Shown: positions 18,471-28,048 of the stretch, in pieces | Numbering within the stretch: the stretch's first letter is position 1 | How the letters are laid out: every line of letters starts with the position of its first letter | Assembly: GCF_001422885.1 (NCBI RefSeq) | Contig: NZ_LMMZ01000001.1 | Location: 500,565 to 564,564 of the forward strand | Reading direction: 5' to 3' | DNA: 64,000 nucleotides | Source: Methylobacterium sp. Leaf104 | Lineage (GTDB): Bacteria > Pseudomonadota > Alphaproteobacteria > Rhizobiales > Beijerinckiaceae | Notes under the pieces: generated by a model | Database searches by the model: none | What the model was told of the DNA's origin: nothing | What the model saw: only the letters and a program-made list of their open reading frames with translations | Position numbers and translations under genes: made by a program

Positions 18471-20141
18471 TCAGGCGGCCCGGATCGAGCCGACGAAGCG
18501 CGTGACCTCGCCGTCGAGGGCGCTGGAACGGCGGGCGAGCTCGGCCGCGGAGGCCAGAACCTGCGCGGCCCCGGCGCCGACCTCCACCGCCGCGCCCTGG
18601 ACCTCGGCCATGGTCTCGGTGACGTCGTGGGTGCCGCGGGCGGCGTCGCTGACGCTGCGGGCGATCTCCTGGGTGGCGACCTGCTGCTCCTCGACCGCGG
18701 CCGCGACGCCGAGGGCGATGCTGTGCACGCTGCCGATGGTGGTTCCGATCTCGCGGATCGCCTCCACGGTCTCCCGCGTGGCGGCCTGGATCATGCCGAT
18801 CTGCGCCGTGATCTCGTCCGTGGCCTTGGCGGTCTGGGCCGCGAGGGTCTTCACCTCGGTGGCGACGACCGCGAAGCCGCGCCCCGCCTCGCCGGCCCGG
18901 GCCGCCTCGATCGTGGCGTTCAGCGCCAGCAGGTTGGTCTGGCCGGCGATGTTCGAGATCAGGGCGACGACGTCGCCGATGCGGGCCGCGCCCTCGGCGA
19001 GGGCCTCGACGCGGGCATTCGTCCGGTGGCTGCTCTCGACGGCGGTCGCCGCGGCCGCCGAGGTCTGGCCGACCTGCTGGCCGATCTCGTTGGCGGTGGC
19101 GGCGAGCTCCTCGGTGGCGGCGGCCACCGCCTGGACGTTCTGCGCCGTCTCCTGGGCGGCGCGCATCACCGCGGCCGATTGCCGGTTGGTGCGCTCGGCC
19201 TGGCTCGACATCGTCCGCGCGGTCTCCTCCATCGCGGCGGCGGCATCCGAGAGGTCTCCGACCAGGCCCCCGACGCTGCCCTGGAAGCGGTCGGCGAGTT
19301 CGGTGCGCTCGCTGCGGCGGCGGCTGGAGGCGAGGCCGGCGGCCTCGTCCTGCGTCGCCCGCAGGGCCGCGGTCTCCTGCATCGAGCGGGCGAAGACCTG
19401 CATGCTGGCCCAGATCCCGCCGATCTCGTCCCGGCCCGGCTTGACCGCCGGAAGGTCGAGCTGGCCCTCGGACAAGCGCCGGATCGCCGCGGTGACGCGG
19501 CCGAGGGGCGCGGCGATCTGGCGGTGGCCGATGACGATGCCGAGTACGAGGCTCGCGAGGGTGCCGCCGACGGCGAGGCCGATCAGCAGGGTCAGTCGGC
19601 TGGCGTAGAGGGCATCGGTGGCGGCATCGATCGCCGCGACCTGGGCCTGGCCGCTGGCCACCAGGGCGTCGATGGAATCCTGAAAGGCCTGCCGGTTGGC
19701 CCGGTTGGCCTCGTTGAAGCCGAGATCCGCCGCCGCCTTCGGGGCGATCGCGGTCCCGGCCCGGGCGATCTCCTGGCGCAGGGTGGTGAAGGTGGCCGCG
19801 CCCTCGGCGACACGCGCGAACTGCGACCCCTCGGCCTCCGGAACGCGCCGGCCCAGGGCGGCGAGGAGGTCGTTCATCGCCGTCAGGTTCAGGCGCATCC
19901 GGTCGGCGTATTTCTGTGCGTCGGCGGTATCCTTGGCGGCGTAGACGCCGCGGGATTCGAGCACGACGTTGCTGACGAGACGGTTGACGTTGGCCGCGTC
20001 GAGGGCCCGGCGGGCCGCGTGCCGGGACTCGACCATCGCGTCGTTGAAGGCCGAGAGGGTGGCGATCCCGACGCCGGCGACCAGCAGGGTGATCGCCCCG
20101 CAGGCCAGGACGAACATCAGTATCTTCGCCTTGATCGTCAT
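18471..20141 (-). CDS. methyl-accepting chemotaxis protein
   Basis: 556 aa. One membrane helix near residues 7-29, a helical periplasmic sensor (four-helix-bundle type) to about 185, a second helix ([23 protein letters not shown]), HAMP linker, then the long cytoplasmic coiled coil. The signalling tip is [20 protein letters not shown], the classic CheA/CheW contact hairpin. No C-terminal CheR-binding pentapeptide. Encoded between hslV and hslU on the same strand, an unusual position. The upstream gap carries a weak CtrA-like TTAA site, which would give it its own promoter. Ligand unknown. Confidence 0.93.
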   Translation of the reverse strand: MTIKAKILMFVLACGAITLLVAGVGIATLSAFNDAMVESRHAARRALDAANVNRLVSNVVLESRGVYAAKDTADAQKYADRMRLNLTAMNDLLAALGRRVPEAEGSQFARVAEGAATFTTLRQEIARAGTAIAPKAAADLGFNEANRANRQAFQDSIDALVASGQAQVAAIDAATDALYASRLTLLIGLAVGGTLASLVLGIVIGHRQIAAPLGRVTAAIRRLSEGQLDLPAVKPGRDEIGGIWASMQVFARSMQETAALRATQDEAAGLASSRRRSERTELADRFQGSVGGLVGDLSDAAAAMEETARTMSSQAERTNRQSAAVMRAAQETAQNVQAVAAATEELAATANEIGQQVGQTSAAAATAVESSHRTNARVEALAEGAARIGDVVALISNIAGQTNLLALNATIEAARAGEAGRGFAVVATEVKTLAAQTAKATDEITAQIGMIQAATRETVEAIREIGTTIGSVHSIALGVAAAVEEQQVATQEIARSVSDAARGTHDVTETMAEVQGAAVEVGAGAAQVLASAAELARRSSALDGEVTRFVGSIRAA

Positions 20142-20190
20142 GTTCGAGACCCTGCTCGGAGCTTTGATACAAGCTGGTAAGCAGTGTCTC

Positions 20191-20205
20191 GAAAACTTCG
20201 GTTAA
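20191..20205 (-). promoter_or_regulatory. weak CtrA-like site before the chemoreceptor
   Basis: Minus strand TTAA-N7-TTTC (GTTAACCGAAGTTTTC) about 50 bp before the chemoreceptor ATG and just past the hslV stop. Six of eight consensus bases agree. Motility genes are frequent CtrA targets in alphaproteobacteria, but the match is loose. Confidence 0.25.
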
Positions 20206-20220
20206 CGGACGAGCCCTTCG

Positions 20221-20790
20221 TCAGCTTTCGGACGTCTCCAGCGTCTCGATCACGAGGCTGTCATTCGTGTAGACGCAGATTTCGGCCGCGATCCGCATGG
20301 CGCGGCGAACGATCTCTTCCGCATCGTGGGCGCTGTCTTCCAGCGCGCGGGCGGCGGACAGGGCGTAGTTCCCGCCGGAGCCGATCGCCATCACGCCGCT
20401 CTCCGGCTCCAGCACGTCGCCCGCGCCCGAGAGCAGCAGGCTGACCTCCTTGTCGGCCACCAGCATCATCGCCTCCAGGCGGCGCAGGTAACGGTCGGTG
20501 CGCCAGTCCTTGGTCAGCTCGACGCAGGCCCGGGTCAGCTGCCCGGGATATTGCTCGAGCTTGGCCTCCAGCCGTTCGAACAGCGTGAAGGCATCGGCCG
20601 TGGCGCCCGCGAAGCCGCCGATCACCGAGCCCTTGGCGAGGCGCCGGACCTTGCGGGCATTGCCCTTGACGATGGTCTGGCCGAGGCTGACCTGCCCGTC
20701 GCCGCCGATCACCACCCGGCCGCCCTTGCGGACCATCAGGATCGTCGTGGCGTGCATCTGCGGCGGACCGCTCGCTTCGGAATGGGACAA
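20221..20790 (-). CDS. hslV: ATP-dependent protease proteolytic subunit HslV
   Basis: 189 aa. The N-terminal nucleophile is the first Thr of [13 protein letters not shown] (T15), exposed after removal of a 14-residue leader. [21 protein letters not shown] is the hallmark block (Lys and Asp/Ser of the threonine-protease site), and [14 protein letters not shown] follows. It forms a dodecamer capped by HslU. hslU lies 2.9 kb downstream on the same strand, behind a chemoreceptor and a membrane protein gene. Confidence 0.96.
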   Translation of the reverse strand: MSHSEASGPPQMHATTILMVRKGGRVVIGGDGQVSLGQTIVKGNARKVRRLAKGSVIGGFAGATADAFTLFERLEAKLEQYPGQLTRACVELTKDWRTDRYLRRLEAMMLVADKEVSLLLSGAGDVLEPESGVMAIGSGGNYALSAARALEDSAHDAEEIVRRAMRIAAEICVYTNDSLVIETLETSES

Positions 20791-20869
20791 GGCAGGCTCC
20801 GGTTCGGTTCTGAACCCCGCTCACGTAGGCGCTCGCCGGGCCCGCTCCAAGCGTCGCCGGGGTCCCGGC

Positions 20870-21265
20870 CTATTCGGGATAGCGCGGAAAGGCCGGCAGC
20901 GCGTCGAACCGGCCGAACCATGCGGGGGCGTCCGCGACCTGGATGCGGATCGACGGGGGCAGGGCGTCGGGATCGTCCAGGGTCGCCGTGTGAAAGTCGA
21001 CCTGGCCGGGAAAGACCGCCTCGTTGCGGTAGAACAGATTGGTGCCGCAGATCCCGCAGAACTCGCGGATGACGCCGGGCGAGGATTCGTAGGCCGTGGG
21101 CGTGCCGGTGATCGTGATCCGATCGTTCGGGAACAGCGCGAAGCCGACGACCGGCGCGCCCGAGGACCGCCGGCAATCGGTGCAGTGGCACAGGGCGCTG
21201 TGGCTCGGCTCACCCTCGGCCGCGTAGTGGATGGCACCGCAGCGGCAACGTCCGGTCAAGGCCAT
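20870..21265 (-). CDS. GFA-family zinc protein (glutathione-dependent formaldehyde-activating-like)
   Basis: 131 aa. Zinc-binding cysteines are in the expected places: GRCRCGAIHY, LCHCTDCRR and CGICGTNLFYR. The prototype, Gfa, was reported to speed S-hydroxymethylglutathione formation, but the wider family is diverse and that role is disputed. In a methylotroph-like genome a formaldehyde link is attractive but unproven. The start chosen opens directly into the first Cys pair. It is 113 nt downstream of the helicase gene, same strand. Confidence 0.85.
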   Translation of the reverse strand: MALTGRCRCGAIHYAAEGEPSHSALCHCTDCRRSSGAPVVGFALFPNDRITITGTPTAYESSPGVIREFCGICGTNLFYRNEAVFPGQVDFHTATLDDPDALPPSIRIQVADAPAWFGRFDALPAFPRYPE

Positions 21266-21378
21266 GCAGAATCCCCTCGTTCGCGCCCGTTGTCCCCGAG
21301 GGGGCCGAGTCGCGCAAGGGGCGCCCTGCACAGAGGGGCGCCCCGCACCGAGGCGCGCCCTGCTCCCAGCGCGTCGCC

Positions 21379-22536
21379 CTACACGACGACGGTGATCCGC
21401 TTCGCCGCCCGGGTCAGGCCGGTATAGAGCCAGCGCGCCCGGTGCTCCCGGAAGGCGAAGGATTCGTCGAACAGCACGACGTCGTCCCATTGCGAGCCCT
21501 GCGCCTTGTGGACCGTCAGGGCGTAGCCGTAGGTGAACTCGTCGGTCTCGCGCTTGAGGAAGGCCGGGATCTCCTCCTCGGAGCCCGACATCACGGCCTT
21601 GAGCACCTTGATGTCCACCGGCCGGCGGCGCAGGGCCGGGTCGTCCTCGGGCACCACGTCGAGGCGCACCGTGTCGGCGCGCGGCGAGGAGCGCTGGGCG
21701 TGCACGGTCCAGGTCGAGCCGTTCAGGAGGCCCTTGGTGCGGTCGTTGCGCAGGCAGACGAGCTTCTCGCCCACCGCCGGCATCGGGTCGGTGTGGCCGG
21801 CGAGCTCGCGCAGGCGGTTGTTGTAGAGCCGCCGGGTCTTGTTCATGCCCACCAGCACCTGGTCGGCCTGGAGCACCACGGCCGGGTCGATGGAGCGGCG
21901 CGAGACGATGCGGCTCTCGCCGTACTCGCCGATCGACAGGCGCCCGCCCTCGCGCACCGTCATCGCCATCCGGACGATGGGGTCGTCGGCGGCCTGCCGG
22001 TGGACGTCGGTGAGCATCACGTCGGGCTCGGCCTCGGTGAAGAAGCCGCCCCCGCGCACCGGCGGCAGCTGCGCCGGGTCGCCGAGCACCAGCACCGGCC
22101 GGTCGAAGGACAGGAGGTCGTTGCCGAGGTCGGAATCCACCATCGAGCACTCGTCGATGACGATGAGCTCGGCCTTCGAGACCGGCCCGGTCCGGTTCAG
22201 GGTGAAGGCCGGGCCGCCATCCTCGGTCTCCTTGGTGCGGTAGATCAGGCTGTGGATCGTCGCCGCGTCGTGGCAGCCCTTCTGGCGCATCACCGACGCG
22301 GCCTTGCCCGTGAAGGCGCCGAACACCACCGTGCCCTCGACGTCGTCGGCGATGCGCCGCGCGAGGGTGGTCTTGCCGGTGCCGGCATAGCCGAACAGGC
22401 GGAAGACCTGGGCGCCGCCGGACTTGCGCCAGTCCGAGATCGCCTTGAGGGCCGCGTCCTGCTGGGGGGCGAAGCGGGTCGGCAGATCGGTCTTGGTCGC
22501 GGTGTTGGCAGCGGCCTTGGCGTCGGTCTCGGCCAT
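21379..22536 (-). CDS. RecD/Dda-like superfamily 1 DNA helicase
   Basis: 385 aa. Walker A FGYAGTGKTTLARRI, motif II VIDECSMVDSDLGNDLL, motif III LGDPAQLPPV, and UvrD-C-2 motif V/VI YALTVHKAQGSQWDDVV and YTGLTRAAKRITVVV. This is the compact layout of Dda-type or phage-like 5'-3' helicases without the RecD N-terminal domains. The ATG overlaps the stop of the SUFU-domain gene by one base (TGATG), and that gene overlaps hemF by four, so the three are probably translationally coupled. Its role in that group is unclear; stand-alone DNA repair is likeliest. Confidence 0.88.
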   Translation of the reverse strand: MAETDAKAAANTATKTDLPTRFAPQQDAALKAISDWRKSGGAQVFRLFGYAGTGKTTLARRIADDVEGTVVFGAFTGKAASVMRQKGCHDAATIHSLIYRTKETEDGGPAFTLNRTGPVSKAELIVIDECSMVDSDLGNDLLSFDRPVLVLGDPAQLPPVRGGGFFTEAEPDVMLTDVHRQAADDPIVRMAMTVREGGRLSIGEYGESRIVSRRSIDPAVVLQADQVLVGMNKTRRLYNNRLRELAGHTDPMPAVGEKLVCLRNDRTKGLLNGSTWTVHAQRSSPRADTVRLDVVPEDDPALRRRPVDIKVLKAVMSGSEEEIPAFLKRETDEFTYGYALTVHKAQGSQWDDVVLFDESFAFREHRARWLYTGLTRAAKRITVVV

Positions 22537-23117
22537 CAGAGCACCGAGGCCCGCTGGAGGTCGAAGAGGTCGGCGCCGCGCGCGGCGAACAGGTCCTCGA
22601 GGGCATCGCCCCCGGATTCCTGCGCGAAGGCGTACTCGGCCTCCGAGATCGGCACCGCCTGGAGGAAGGCCAGCGCCGGTTCGGCCGCGGGGAGCGCCTG
22701 CAGGCGGGCCTCGAACAGGGTCGGCGGCACGAACAGGACGTGGGCCAGGCTCGCCGACAGGCCGGCGAGCAGGCCGGGGAAGACGATGCCGGGCGCCAGG
22801 AACCAGCGCCCGTCGATGACCTGGAAGGCGCAGGCCGCTAGCATCCGCGCCACGTCGGGGTCGGTGCTCACGCCCAGGATCTCGCAGCGCCCGGGGAATT
22901 CCGCGCCGTCCCGGTAGAGCGCGTGGTTGGCCAGCGTCACCGTCGCGCAGGCGGTGAGTCCGGGACGCGGCGCGTCGCGGCAGGTCAGGATGTCGACGTG
23001 GCTGCGGCCGGTATCGTCGGCGTGCCGAGCGACGGAGGGCGCGCCGCCGAAGGCGCCCGCCAGCATCCGCGCCACCGCGCGGTTGATCTCGGTGATGTCC
23101 GCCGGAGGGGCGCTCAC
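22536..23117 (-). CDS. suppressor-of-fused (SUFU) domain protein
   Basis: 193 aa. The sequence follows the bacterial SUFU pattern: [12 protein letters not shown], an aromatic-rich core, [23 protein letters not shown], and the closing [20 protein letters not shown] then [11 protein letters not shown]. Bacterial members are small soluble proteins, some linked to toxin immunity, otherwise without known function. It begins with GTG inside the hemF stop (GTGA, 4-base overlap) and its stop overlaps the helicase start. No toxin gene is adjacent, so an immunity role is not supported here. Confidence 0.82.
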   Translation of the reverse strand: MSAPPADITEINRAVARMLAGAFGGAPSVARHADDTGRSHVDILTCRDAPRPGLTACATVTLANHALYRDGAEFPGRCEILGVSTDPDVARMLAACAFQVIDGRWFLAPGIVFPGLLAGLSASLAHVLFVPPTLFEARLQALPAAEPALAFLQAVPISEAEYAFAQESGGDALEDLFAARGADLFDLQRASVL

Positions 23118-24040
23118 GGCCAGCGCACCGTCGGGGGCAGCGACGACAGGATCGAGGCGACGTTGCCGCCGGTCTTCAGGCCGAAGATCGTGCCGCGGTC
23201 GTAGAGCAGGTTGAACTCGACGTAGCGCCCGCGCCGGACCTGCTGCTCCAGCCGGTCCGCTTCGGTCCAGGGCGTCGCCAGATTGGCGCGCACGATGGCC
23301 GGGTAGGCCTTCAGGAAGGCCCCGCCGACGTCGCGGGTGAAGGCGAGGTCGGCCTTCGGGTCGCCGGTCCAGTGATAATCGTAGAAGATCCCGCCGATGC
23401 CGCGCGGCTCGTTGCGGTGCTTGAGGTGGAAGTACTCCTCGCACCAGGCCTTGTAGCGGGCGTAGTCGGCGGCCGGGGCATGGGCTTCGCAGGCCTCCCG
23501 CATCGCCGCGTGGAAGGCCAGGGAATCGGGGTCGTCCTGGGTCCGGCGCCGGTCGAGCACGGGGGTCAGGTCGGCGCCGCCGCCGAACCAGGTCTTCGTG
23601 GTCACCACGAAGCGGGTGTTCATGTGCACGGTCGGCACGTTGGGGTTCCAGGGATGCGCGATCAGCGAGATCCCGGTGGCGAAGAAGCGTGGATCCTCGG
23701 CGGCGCCCGGCATCTGGGCGCGGAATTCCGGGGCGAACTCGCCGTGCACGGCCGAGACGTGGACGCCGGCCTTCTCGAAGACCCGGCCCTTGATCATCGC
23801 CATGGTGCCGCCGCCGCCGGGCGCGCCGCTGTGGTCGGTGCGCTGCCAGGGCGTCTTCACGAAGGTGCCGGGCTCGGCCGGCGCGTCCGGGTGGAACGGC
23901 CCGGTCGCCTCCGCCTCCAGGGTCTCGAGGGCGGCGACGATCCGGTCGCGCAGGGTGGTGAACCACGCCGTCGCCTCGGCCTTGACGGCGTCGCGCTCGG
24001 CCTCGGGCAGCGGTGGGACGGAGGATTCGGGCATGGTCAT
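23114..24040 (-). CDS. hemF: oxygen-dependent coproporphyrinogen III oxidase
   Basis: 308 aa, typical length. It converts coproporphyrinogen III to protoporphyrinogen IX in haem and (bacterio)chlorophyll synthesis, using O2. Family blocks: [51 protein letters not shown] and [14 protein letters not shown]. First gene of a three-gene overlapping unit with the SUFU protein and the helicase. An alternative start two codons downstream is possible. Confidence 0.96.
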   Translation of the reverse strand: MTMPESSVPPLPEAERDAVKAEATAWFTTLRDRIVAALETLEAEATGPFHPDAPAEPGTFVKTPWQRTDHSGAPGGGGTMAMIKGRVFEKAGVHVSAVHGEFAPEFRAQMPGAAEDPRFFATGISLIAHPWNPNVPTVHMNTRFVVTTKTWFGGGADLTPVLDRRRTQDDPDSLAFHAAMREACEAHAPAADYARYKAWCEEYFHLKHRNEPRGIGGIFYDYHWTGDPKADLAFTRDVGGAFLKAYPAIVRANLATPWTEADRLEQQVRRGRYVEFNLLYDRGTIFGLKTGGNVASILSSLPPTVRWP

Positions 24041-24104
24041 GCCGGGGATGTCCCATCCCGCCGCCCGGCCGTCAATTCGCCGGGCCGCGGTCGGGTCGCG
24101 GCGC

Positions 24105-24374
24105 TCAATCCTTGACGGACATCAGCAGCCGCTCGGTCTTGGCGTCCTCGATCCGGTTGACCATGCGCCGGCCCTCGTGGACGTCGCGGATGGTCTTGGT
24201 GGCGGTGATGCAGGACTGCACCAGCATGATCGTGCCCATGGCGAAGTATCCCTTGATCCAGATGTCCATGGGCATGAACAGGATCCCTGCGGCCACCATC
24301 ACGGCGGAGCCGAGGAACGAGGCGTAGGTGAAGGCGACCCAGGCGCCGGAATGCTGCGTGGTCTCGTTGGTCAT
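24105..24374 (-). CDS. YiaA/YiaB-family inner-membrane protein
   Basis: 89 aa. Two helix pairs: [20 protein letters not shown] and [20 protein letters not shown], followed by a basic cytoplasmic tail ([20 protein letters not shown]). This is the yiaAB two-helix domain, which is often found near pspA genes. It lies 118 nt downstream of the PspA-like gene on the same strand, preceded by a hairpin in the gap. GGAGAATC supports the ATG. Confidence 0.82.
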   Translation of the reverse strand: MTNETTQHSGAWVAFTYASFLGSAVMVAAGILFMPMDIWIKGYFAMGTIMLVQSCITATKTIRDVHEGRRMVNRIEDAKTERLLMSVKD

Positions 24375-24441
24375 GGGGGATTCTCCTCGGGTCGGGGTGA
24401 TTTCGGAAGGTGGGATCGGCGATGAAGCGCGCCGCGCGGTC

Positions 24442-24466
24442 CCTCTCCCCCGCTGAGGGGGAGGGG
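24442..24466. terminator. C/G-rich hairpin in the pspA-yiaAB gap
   Basis: Arms CCTCTCCCCC (24442-24451) and GGGGGAGGGG (24457-24466), 10 bp with one G-T pair and a 5-nt loop. It could dampen read-through from the PspA-like gene to the YiaAB gene. Sequences of this type are also dispersed intergenic repeats in this group of bacteria, but only one copy is seen here. Confidence 0.4.
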
Positions 24467-24492
24467 CCGCTTGCGCAGCCGCTGCGCGGCGG

Positions 24493-25182
24493 TCAGGCGG
24501 CCGGCTGGCGGGACGCGTCGGCCCGTGCGCGCAGGCGGTCGAGGATGGCGGAGGGAGCGGGGCGGGCGCTCGGGCCGAAGCCGGCGCGCTCCATCCGCTC
24601 GGCGATGTCGGCGCCGGGCTCGGCCTCGCGCAGGGCCTCCTCGGTGTCGTCGGCCTCGGCCTGGAGGCTGCGCAGGCGGGCCAGCGTCGCCTCGGCCTCC
24701 TTCAGCGTGGCCCGGTCCTGCGGGTCCGGGCTGACCCGCAGCCGCCGGGCGGTCTCGGCCGCGGCGGCGAGGCGGCGGCCCCGTTCGAGCTCCGCCTGGC
24801 GGCGGGTGGCGTCGGCGACCTTCGCGCGGATGCGGGCCAGTTCGGCGGCGAAGCGGGTCCGGGCGGTGCGGATCGCGTCGCGCTCGGCCTCCAGTTCGGC
24901 GATCGCCTCGGCCGCCTCCGCCGCGAGGTCGTCGCGGCCGGACTGGAGCGCCGCCACGGCGCGGGTCTCGAGGTCGGCGGCGCGGGCCTCGACCTCCGCG
25001 AGGCGGCGTTCCTCGGTCCGGTCGCCGGCCACCGAAGCGGCCAGCGCCTGACGGCTGCGCTCCAGGGCGGCACGGGTCTCACGGATCTGCTGGTCGAGGA
25101 TCAGGAGGGCGTTGCGGTCGAAGAGGTCCTCCTCGGCGCGGGCGGCGGCGCCGCGGGCGAGGGTCCGAAACAATCTGAGCAT
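24493..25182 (-). CDS. PspA/IM30-family protein
   Basis: 229 aa, nearly all coiled coil (residues 20-190), with the N-terminal LFRTLARGAAARAEEDLFDR membrane-binding helix and the QIRETRAALERSRQALA opening typical of PspA/IM30. Such proteins polymerise on the inner membrane under envelope stress. The start MLRLFRTLA is chosen over an in-frame ATG 66 nt upstream. The neighbour YiaAB protein strengthens a membrane-stress role. No PspF-type activator or sigma-54 promoter was seen. Confidence 0.82.
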   Translation of the reverse strand: MLRLFRTLARGAAARAEEDLFDRNALLILDQQIRETRAALERSRQALAASVAGDRTEERRLAEVEARAADLETRAVAALQSGRDDLAAEAAEAIAELEAERDAIRTARTRFAAELARIRAKVADATRRQAELERGRRLAAAAETARRLRVSPDPQDRATLKEAEATLARLRSLQAEADDTEEALREAEPGADIAERMERAGFGPSARPAPSAILDRLRARADASRQPAA

Positions 25183-25267
25183 CGTCGGGCTCCGGGTGAG
25201 TGGCTGCTGTCCACCCCCCGGTTGTCGCACGGTTTGAACACTGTTCAAGTGCGATATTGCACGGCGT

Positions 25268-25735
25268 TCAATCCGCCCGCGGAAAGCCCTCCGTCTGGCG
25301 CAGCGCCTCGCCCAGGATCATGGCGGCGCAGACCGCGACGTTGAGCGAGCGCAGGTCGGGGCGGATCGGCACCACCACCCGGGCCTCCGCCGCGGCGTGG
25401 ACGATGTCGGGCACGCCGGCGGATTCCCGGCCCATCAGCAGGCAGTCGCCGTCGCGATAGGCGAAGTCGGTGTAGGGGAGGGCGCCCCGCGTGGTGGCGA
25501 GGACGAGGCGGATGTTCTCCGCCTGCCGCCAGGCCGCGAAGGCGTCCCACGAGCGGTGGCGGGTGACGGCGACCCGGTCGAGATAGTCGAGGCCCGCGCG
25601 GCGCAGGTGCCGGTCCGAGACGTCGAAGCCCGCGGGCTCGATGATCTCGACGGCGGCCCCGAGGCAGGCGGCCAGGCGCAGGAGGGTGCCGGTGTTCTGC
25701 GGAATGTCGGGCTGGTAGAGGGCGAGGCGGAGCAT
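25268..25735 (-). CDS. trmL: tRNA (cytidine(34)-2'-O)-methyltransferase TrmL
   Basis: 155 aa SPOUT-fold enzyme that methylates the wobble base of certain tRNA-Leu. Conserved blocks: LYQPDIPQNTGTLLRLAAC, LLMGRESAGVPD and IPIRPDLRSLNVAVCAAM-like (VPIRPDLRSLNVAV), which form the trefoil knot and AdoMet site. The start is the ATG opening MLRLALYQPDIPQN, as in the family; 13 upstream in-frame codons are ignored. It diverges from the ABC exporter at 25842. Confidence 0.93.
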   Translation of the reverse strand: MLRLALYQPDIPQNTGTLLRLAACLGAAVEIIEPAGFDVSDRHLRRAGLDYLDRVAVTRHRSWDAFAAWRQAENIRLVLATTRGALPYTDFAYRDGDCLLMGRESAGVPDIVHAAAEARVVVPIRPDLRSLNVAVCAAMILGEALRQTEGFPRAD

Positions 25736-25841
25736 CGGCGGCGTCCCAACGGGGCTGGCGGGTCCGTGCGGCATCGCTCCCCGGTTGGCAGGCGGTCAAG
25801 GCGGCATAGCTAAGAGGGCGCTGCAGCAACCGGATGGTCTC

Positions 25842-27713
25842 ATGTTTCTCGATTGGCTCGAGCGCCGGATCGACACCTTCGCGCCGTTCGACGACGGCCG
25901 CATGCCGCCCAAATCCGTGCTCGGCTTCGCGAGCTTCTACCTCCGGCCGATCCGCGGCGCCCTGGCGATCCTGTTCGTGGTCGCGGTGCTGGCCGGGTCG
26001 GTGGAGGCCTCGCTCTACCTGCTCATGGGCTGGTTCATCGACCTCCTCAACAAGGCCGACCGCGCGACCCTGTGGCAGGAGCACGGCACCGGCCTGATGC
26101 TGGCGGCCGGCCTCCTGCTGGTGGTGCGCCCGATCACGATCTGGCTGCACGAGATCCTGTCGAACCAGTTGATCGTGCCGCAGGCGACGAACCAGATCCG
26201 CTGGCGAACGCACCTCTACACCCTCGGCCACTCGCTCTCGTACTTCCAGGCGGACTTCGCCGGGCGCCTCGCCAACCGGGTGGTGCAGGTCGGGCCGGCG
26301 GTGCGCGAGCTCGCGGTCGTGTTCATCGACACCCTGCTCTACGTGGCGATCTACGCGGTGACGGCGGTCGGCCTGTTCGGCTCGATCTCGCTCTGGCTCG
26401 CCCTGCCGGTGGTGGTCTGGATCGCGGCCTACGCCGCCCTGACGCGCTGGTTCGTGCCGCGCGCCCGGTCCCGCTCGCTCCTCACCGCCGACACCCGCTC
26501 GGCCCTGATCGGGCGGATCGTCGACAGCTACACCAACATCCTCACGGTGAAGCTCTTCGCCCGCGACCGCGAGGAACGCGCGGCCGTGCGCGACGCCGTC
26601 GACGTGCACACCAAGGCCTATCTCCACCAGTTCCGGCTGGTGAGCAGCACCACCACCCTGCTCGGCCTCCTCAACAGCCTGCTGATCCTCGCCACCGCCA
26701 GTGTCTGCGTGATCCTGTGGCAGCGCGGGGGCATGACCACCGGCGAGGCCTCGGCCGGCCTCGCCCTGGTCCTGCGCCTGATGGCGATGTCGGGCTGGGT
26801 GATGCAGACCGTGCGGGGCATCTTCGAGAATGTCGGCGTCATCCAGGAGAGCATGCAGACGATCGCCCGTCCGCACGCCATCACCGACCGGCCCGATGCC
26901 GGGACCCTGACGATCACGGGCGGCGACATCCGCTTCGAGAATGTCGGCTTCCATTACGGCCGCGACGACGCCTCGATCATCACGGGCCTGAACCTGCACA
27001 TCCGCCCGGGCGAGAAGGTCGGGCTCGTCGGCGTCAGCGGCGCCGGCAAGACCACGATCACCGCGCTGCTCCTGCGCCTGCACGACCTCGAGAGCGGCCG
27101 CATCCTCGTGGACGGCCAGGACATCGCCGGGGTGACGCAAGGCTCGCTGCGCAGCGCCATCGCCATGGTGACCCAGGACACCTCGCTGCTGCACCGCTCG
27201 ATCCGCGACAACATCGCGTATGGCCGCCCCGACGCCACCCTGGCCGAGGTCGAGCGGGCCGCCCGCCTCGCCCAGGCCGACGGCTTCATCCGCGACCTCG
27301 TCGACCACAAGGGCCGCACCGGCTACGACGCCCAGGTGGGCGAGCGCGGCGTGAAGCTCTCCGGGGGCCAGCGCCAGCGCATCGCCATCGCGCGGGTCAT
27401 CCTGAAGGACGCCCCGATCCTCATCCTCGACGAGGCGACCTCCGCCCTCGACTCGCAGGTGGAGGCGGCGATCCAGGAGAGCCTCGACACCCTGATGGAG
27501 GGCAAGACGGTGCTGGCCATCGCGCACCGCCTCTCGACCATCGCCGCCCTCGACCGCCTGATCGTCCTCGATGCCGGCCGGGTCATCGAGGAAGGCACCC
27601 ATGCCGAACTGATCGCCGGCGGCGGCCTCTATGCCCGCCTGTGGGAGCGCCAGTCGGGCGGATTCCTGGCCGACGGGCTCGCCACCCGGCCCTACGAGGC
27701 CGCCGCCGAATAG
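25842..27713 (+). CDS. ABC exporter, fused permease/ATPase
   Basis: 623 aa half-transporter. About six helices fill the first 330 residues (LRPIRGALAILFVVAVLAGS, ATASVCVILW and others). The ATPase follows: Walker A GVSGAGKTT, Q-loop MVTQDTS, signature LSGGQRQRIAIARV, Walker B ILILDEATSALDSQ, H-loop AHRLSTI. It is of the multidrug/lipid exporter type; the substrate is not predictable. I start at MFLDWLERRID; an in-frame start 57 nt upstream would have a poor leader. Isolated transcription unit. Confidence 0.88.
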   Translation: MFLDWLERRIDTFAPFDDGRMPPKSVLGFASFYLRPIRGALAILFVVAVLAGSVEASLYLLMGWFIDLLNKADRATLWQEHGTGLMLAAGLLLVVRPITIWLHEILSNQLIVPQATNQIRWRTHLYTLGHSLSYFQADFAGRLANRVVQVGPAVRELAVVFIDTLLYVAIYAVTAVGLFGSISLWLALPVVVWIAAYAALTRWFVPRARSRSLLTADTRSALIGRIVDSYTNILTVKLFARDREERAAVRDAVDVHTKAYLHQFRLVSSTTTLLGLLNSLLILATASVCVILWQRGGMTTGEASAGLALVLRLMAMSGWVMQTVRGIFENVGVIQESMQTIARPHAITDRPDAGTLTITGGDIRFENVGFHYGRDDASIITGLNLHIRPGEKVGLVGVSGAGKTTITALLLRLHDLESGRILVDGQDIAGVTQGSLRSAIAMVTQDTSLLHRSIRDNIAYGRPDATLAEVERAARLAQADGFIRDLVDHKGRTGYDAQVGERGVKLSGGQRQRIAIARVILKDAPILILDEATSALDSQVEAAIQESLDTLMEGKTVLAIAHRLSTIAALDRLIVLDAGRVIEEGTHAELIAGGGLYARLWERQSGGFLADGLATRPYEAAAE

Positions 27714-28048
27714 GCGGTCCGGGCTCGTCGGGCGAGGTCTCGGACGCCCGTGCGGCGTCCGGTTCCGGGACATCCGTGCTGCACCGCACATGCGGGAGGC
27801 GCGGCCTGCCGGGGCATTGGGCAGAGGCTGCGTCCAGCGGCGAAGCGGAGCCGTGAAAACCGCTGCGTCAAGAGGGATTTAGGATCGAAATGCGCAGGCG
27901 TTAAGCAAACCCTGCCCGTTTCATGTCCATCCTGCATAGCAGACCGGCCGCATCGCCTCTCGTGCTGCGCTGCGGCGAAGCCTACATCGGGTCCATGGCG
28001 ACGGGGCGATTGGCCTCGTGGCACGAACCGTTTTCGGACCCGACTCCC
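27714..28048. other. intergenic region, nothing identified
   Basis: 335 bp between the ABC exporter and the DUF1127 gene. In-frame ATGs at 27923 and 27995 could extend the DUF1127 protein, but the extension uses rare codons (AGA, CGA) and lacks a Shine-Dalgarno. No hairpin or operator stands out. Confidence 0.4.

Noticed and set aside
15958..20172. 1404-codon frame including hslU
   Set aside because: Only the last 437 codons match HslU; the rest is a shadow of the chemoreceptor and membrane protein genes.
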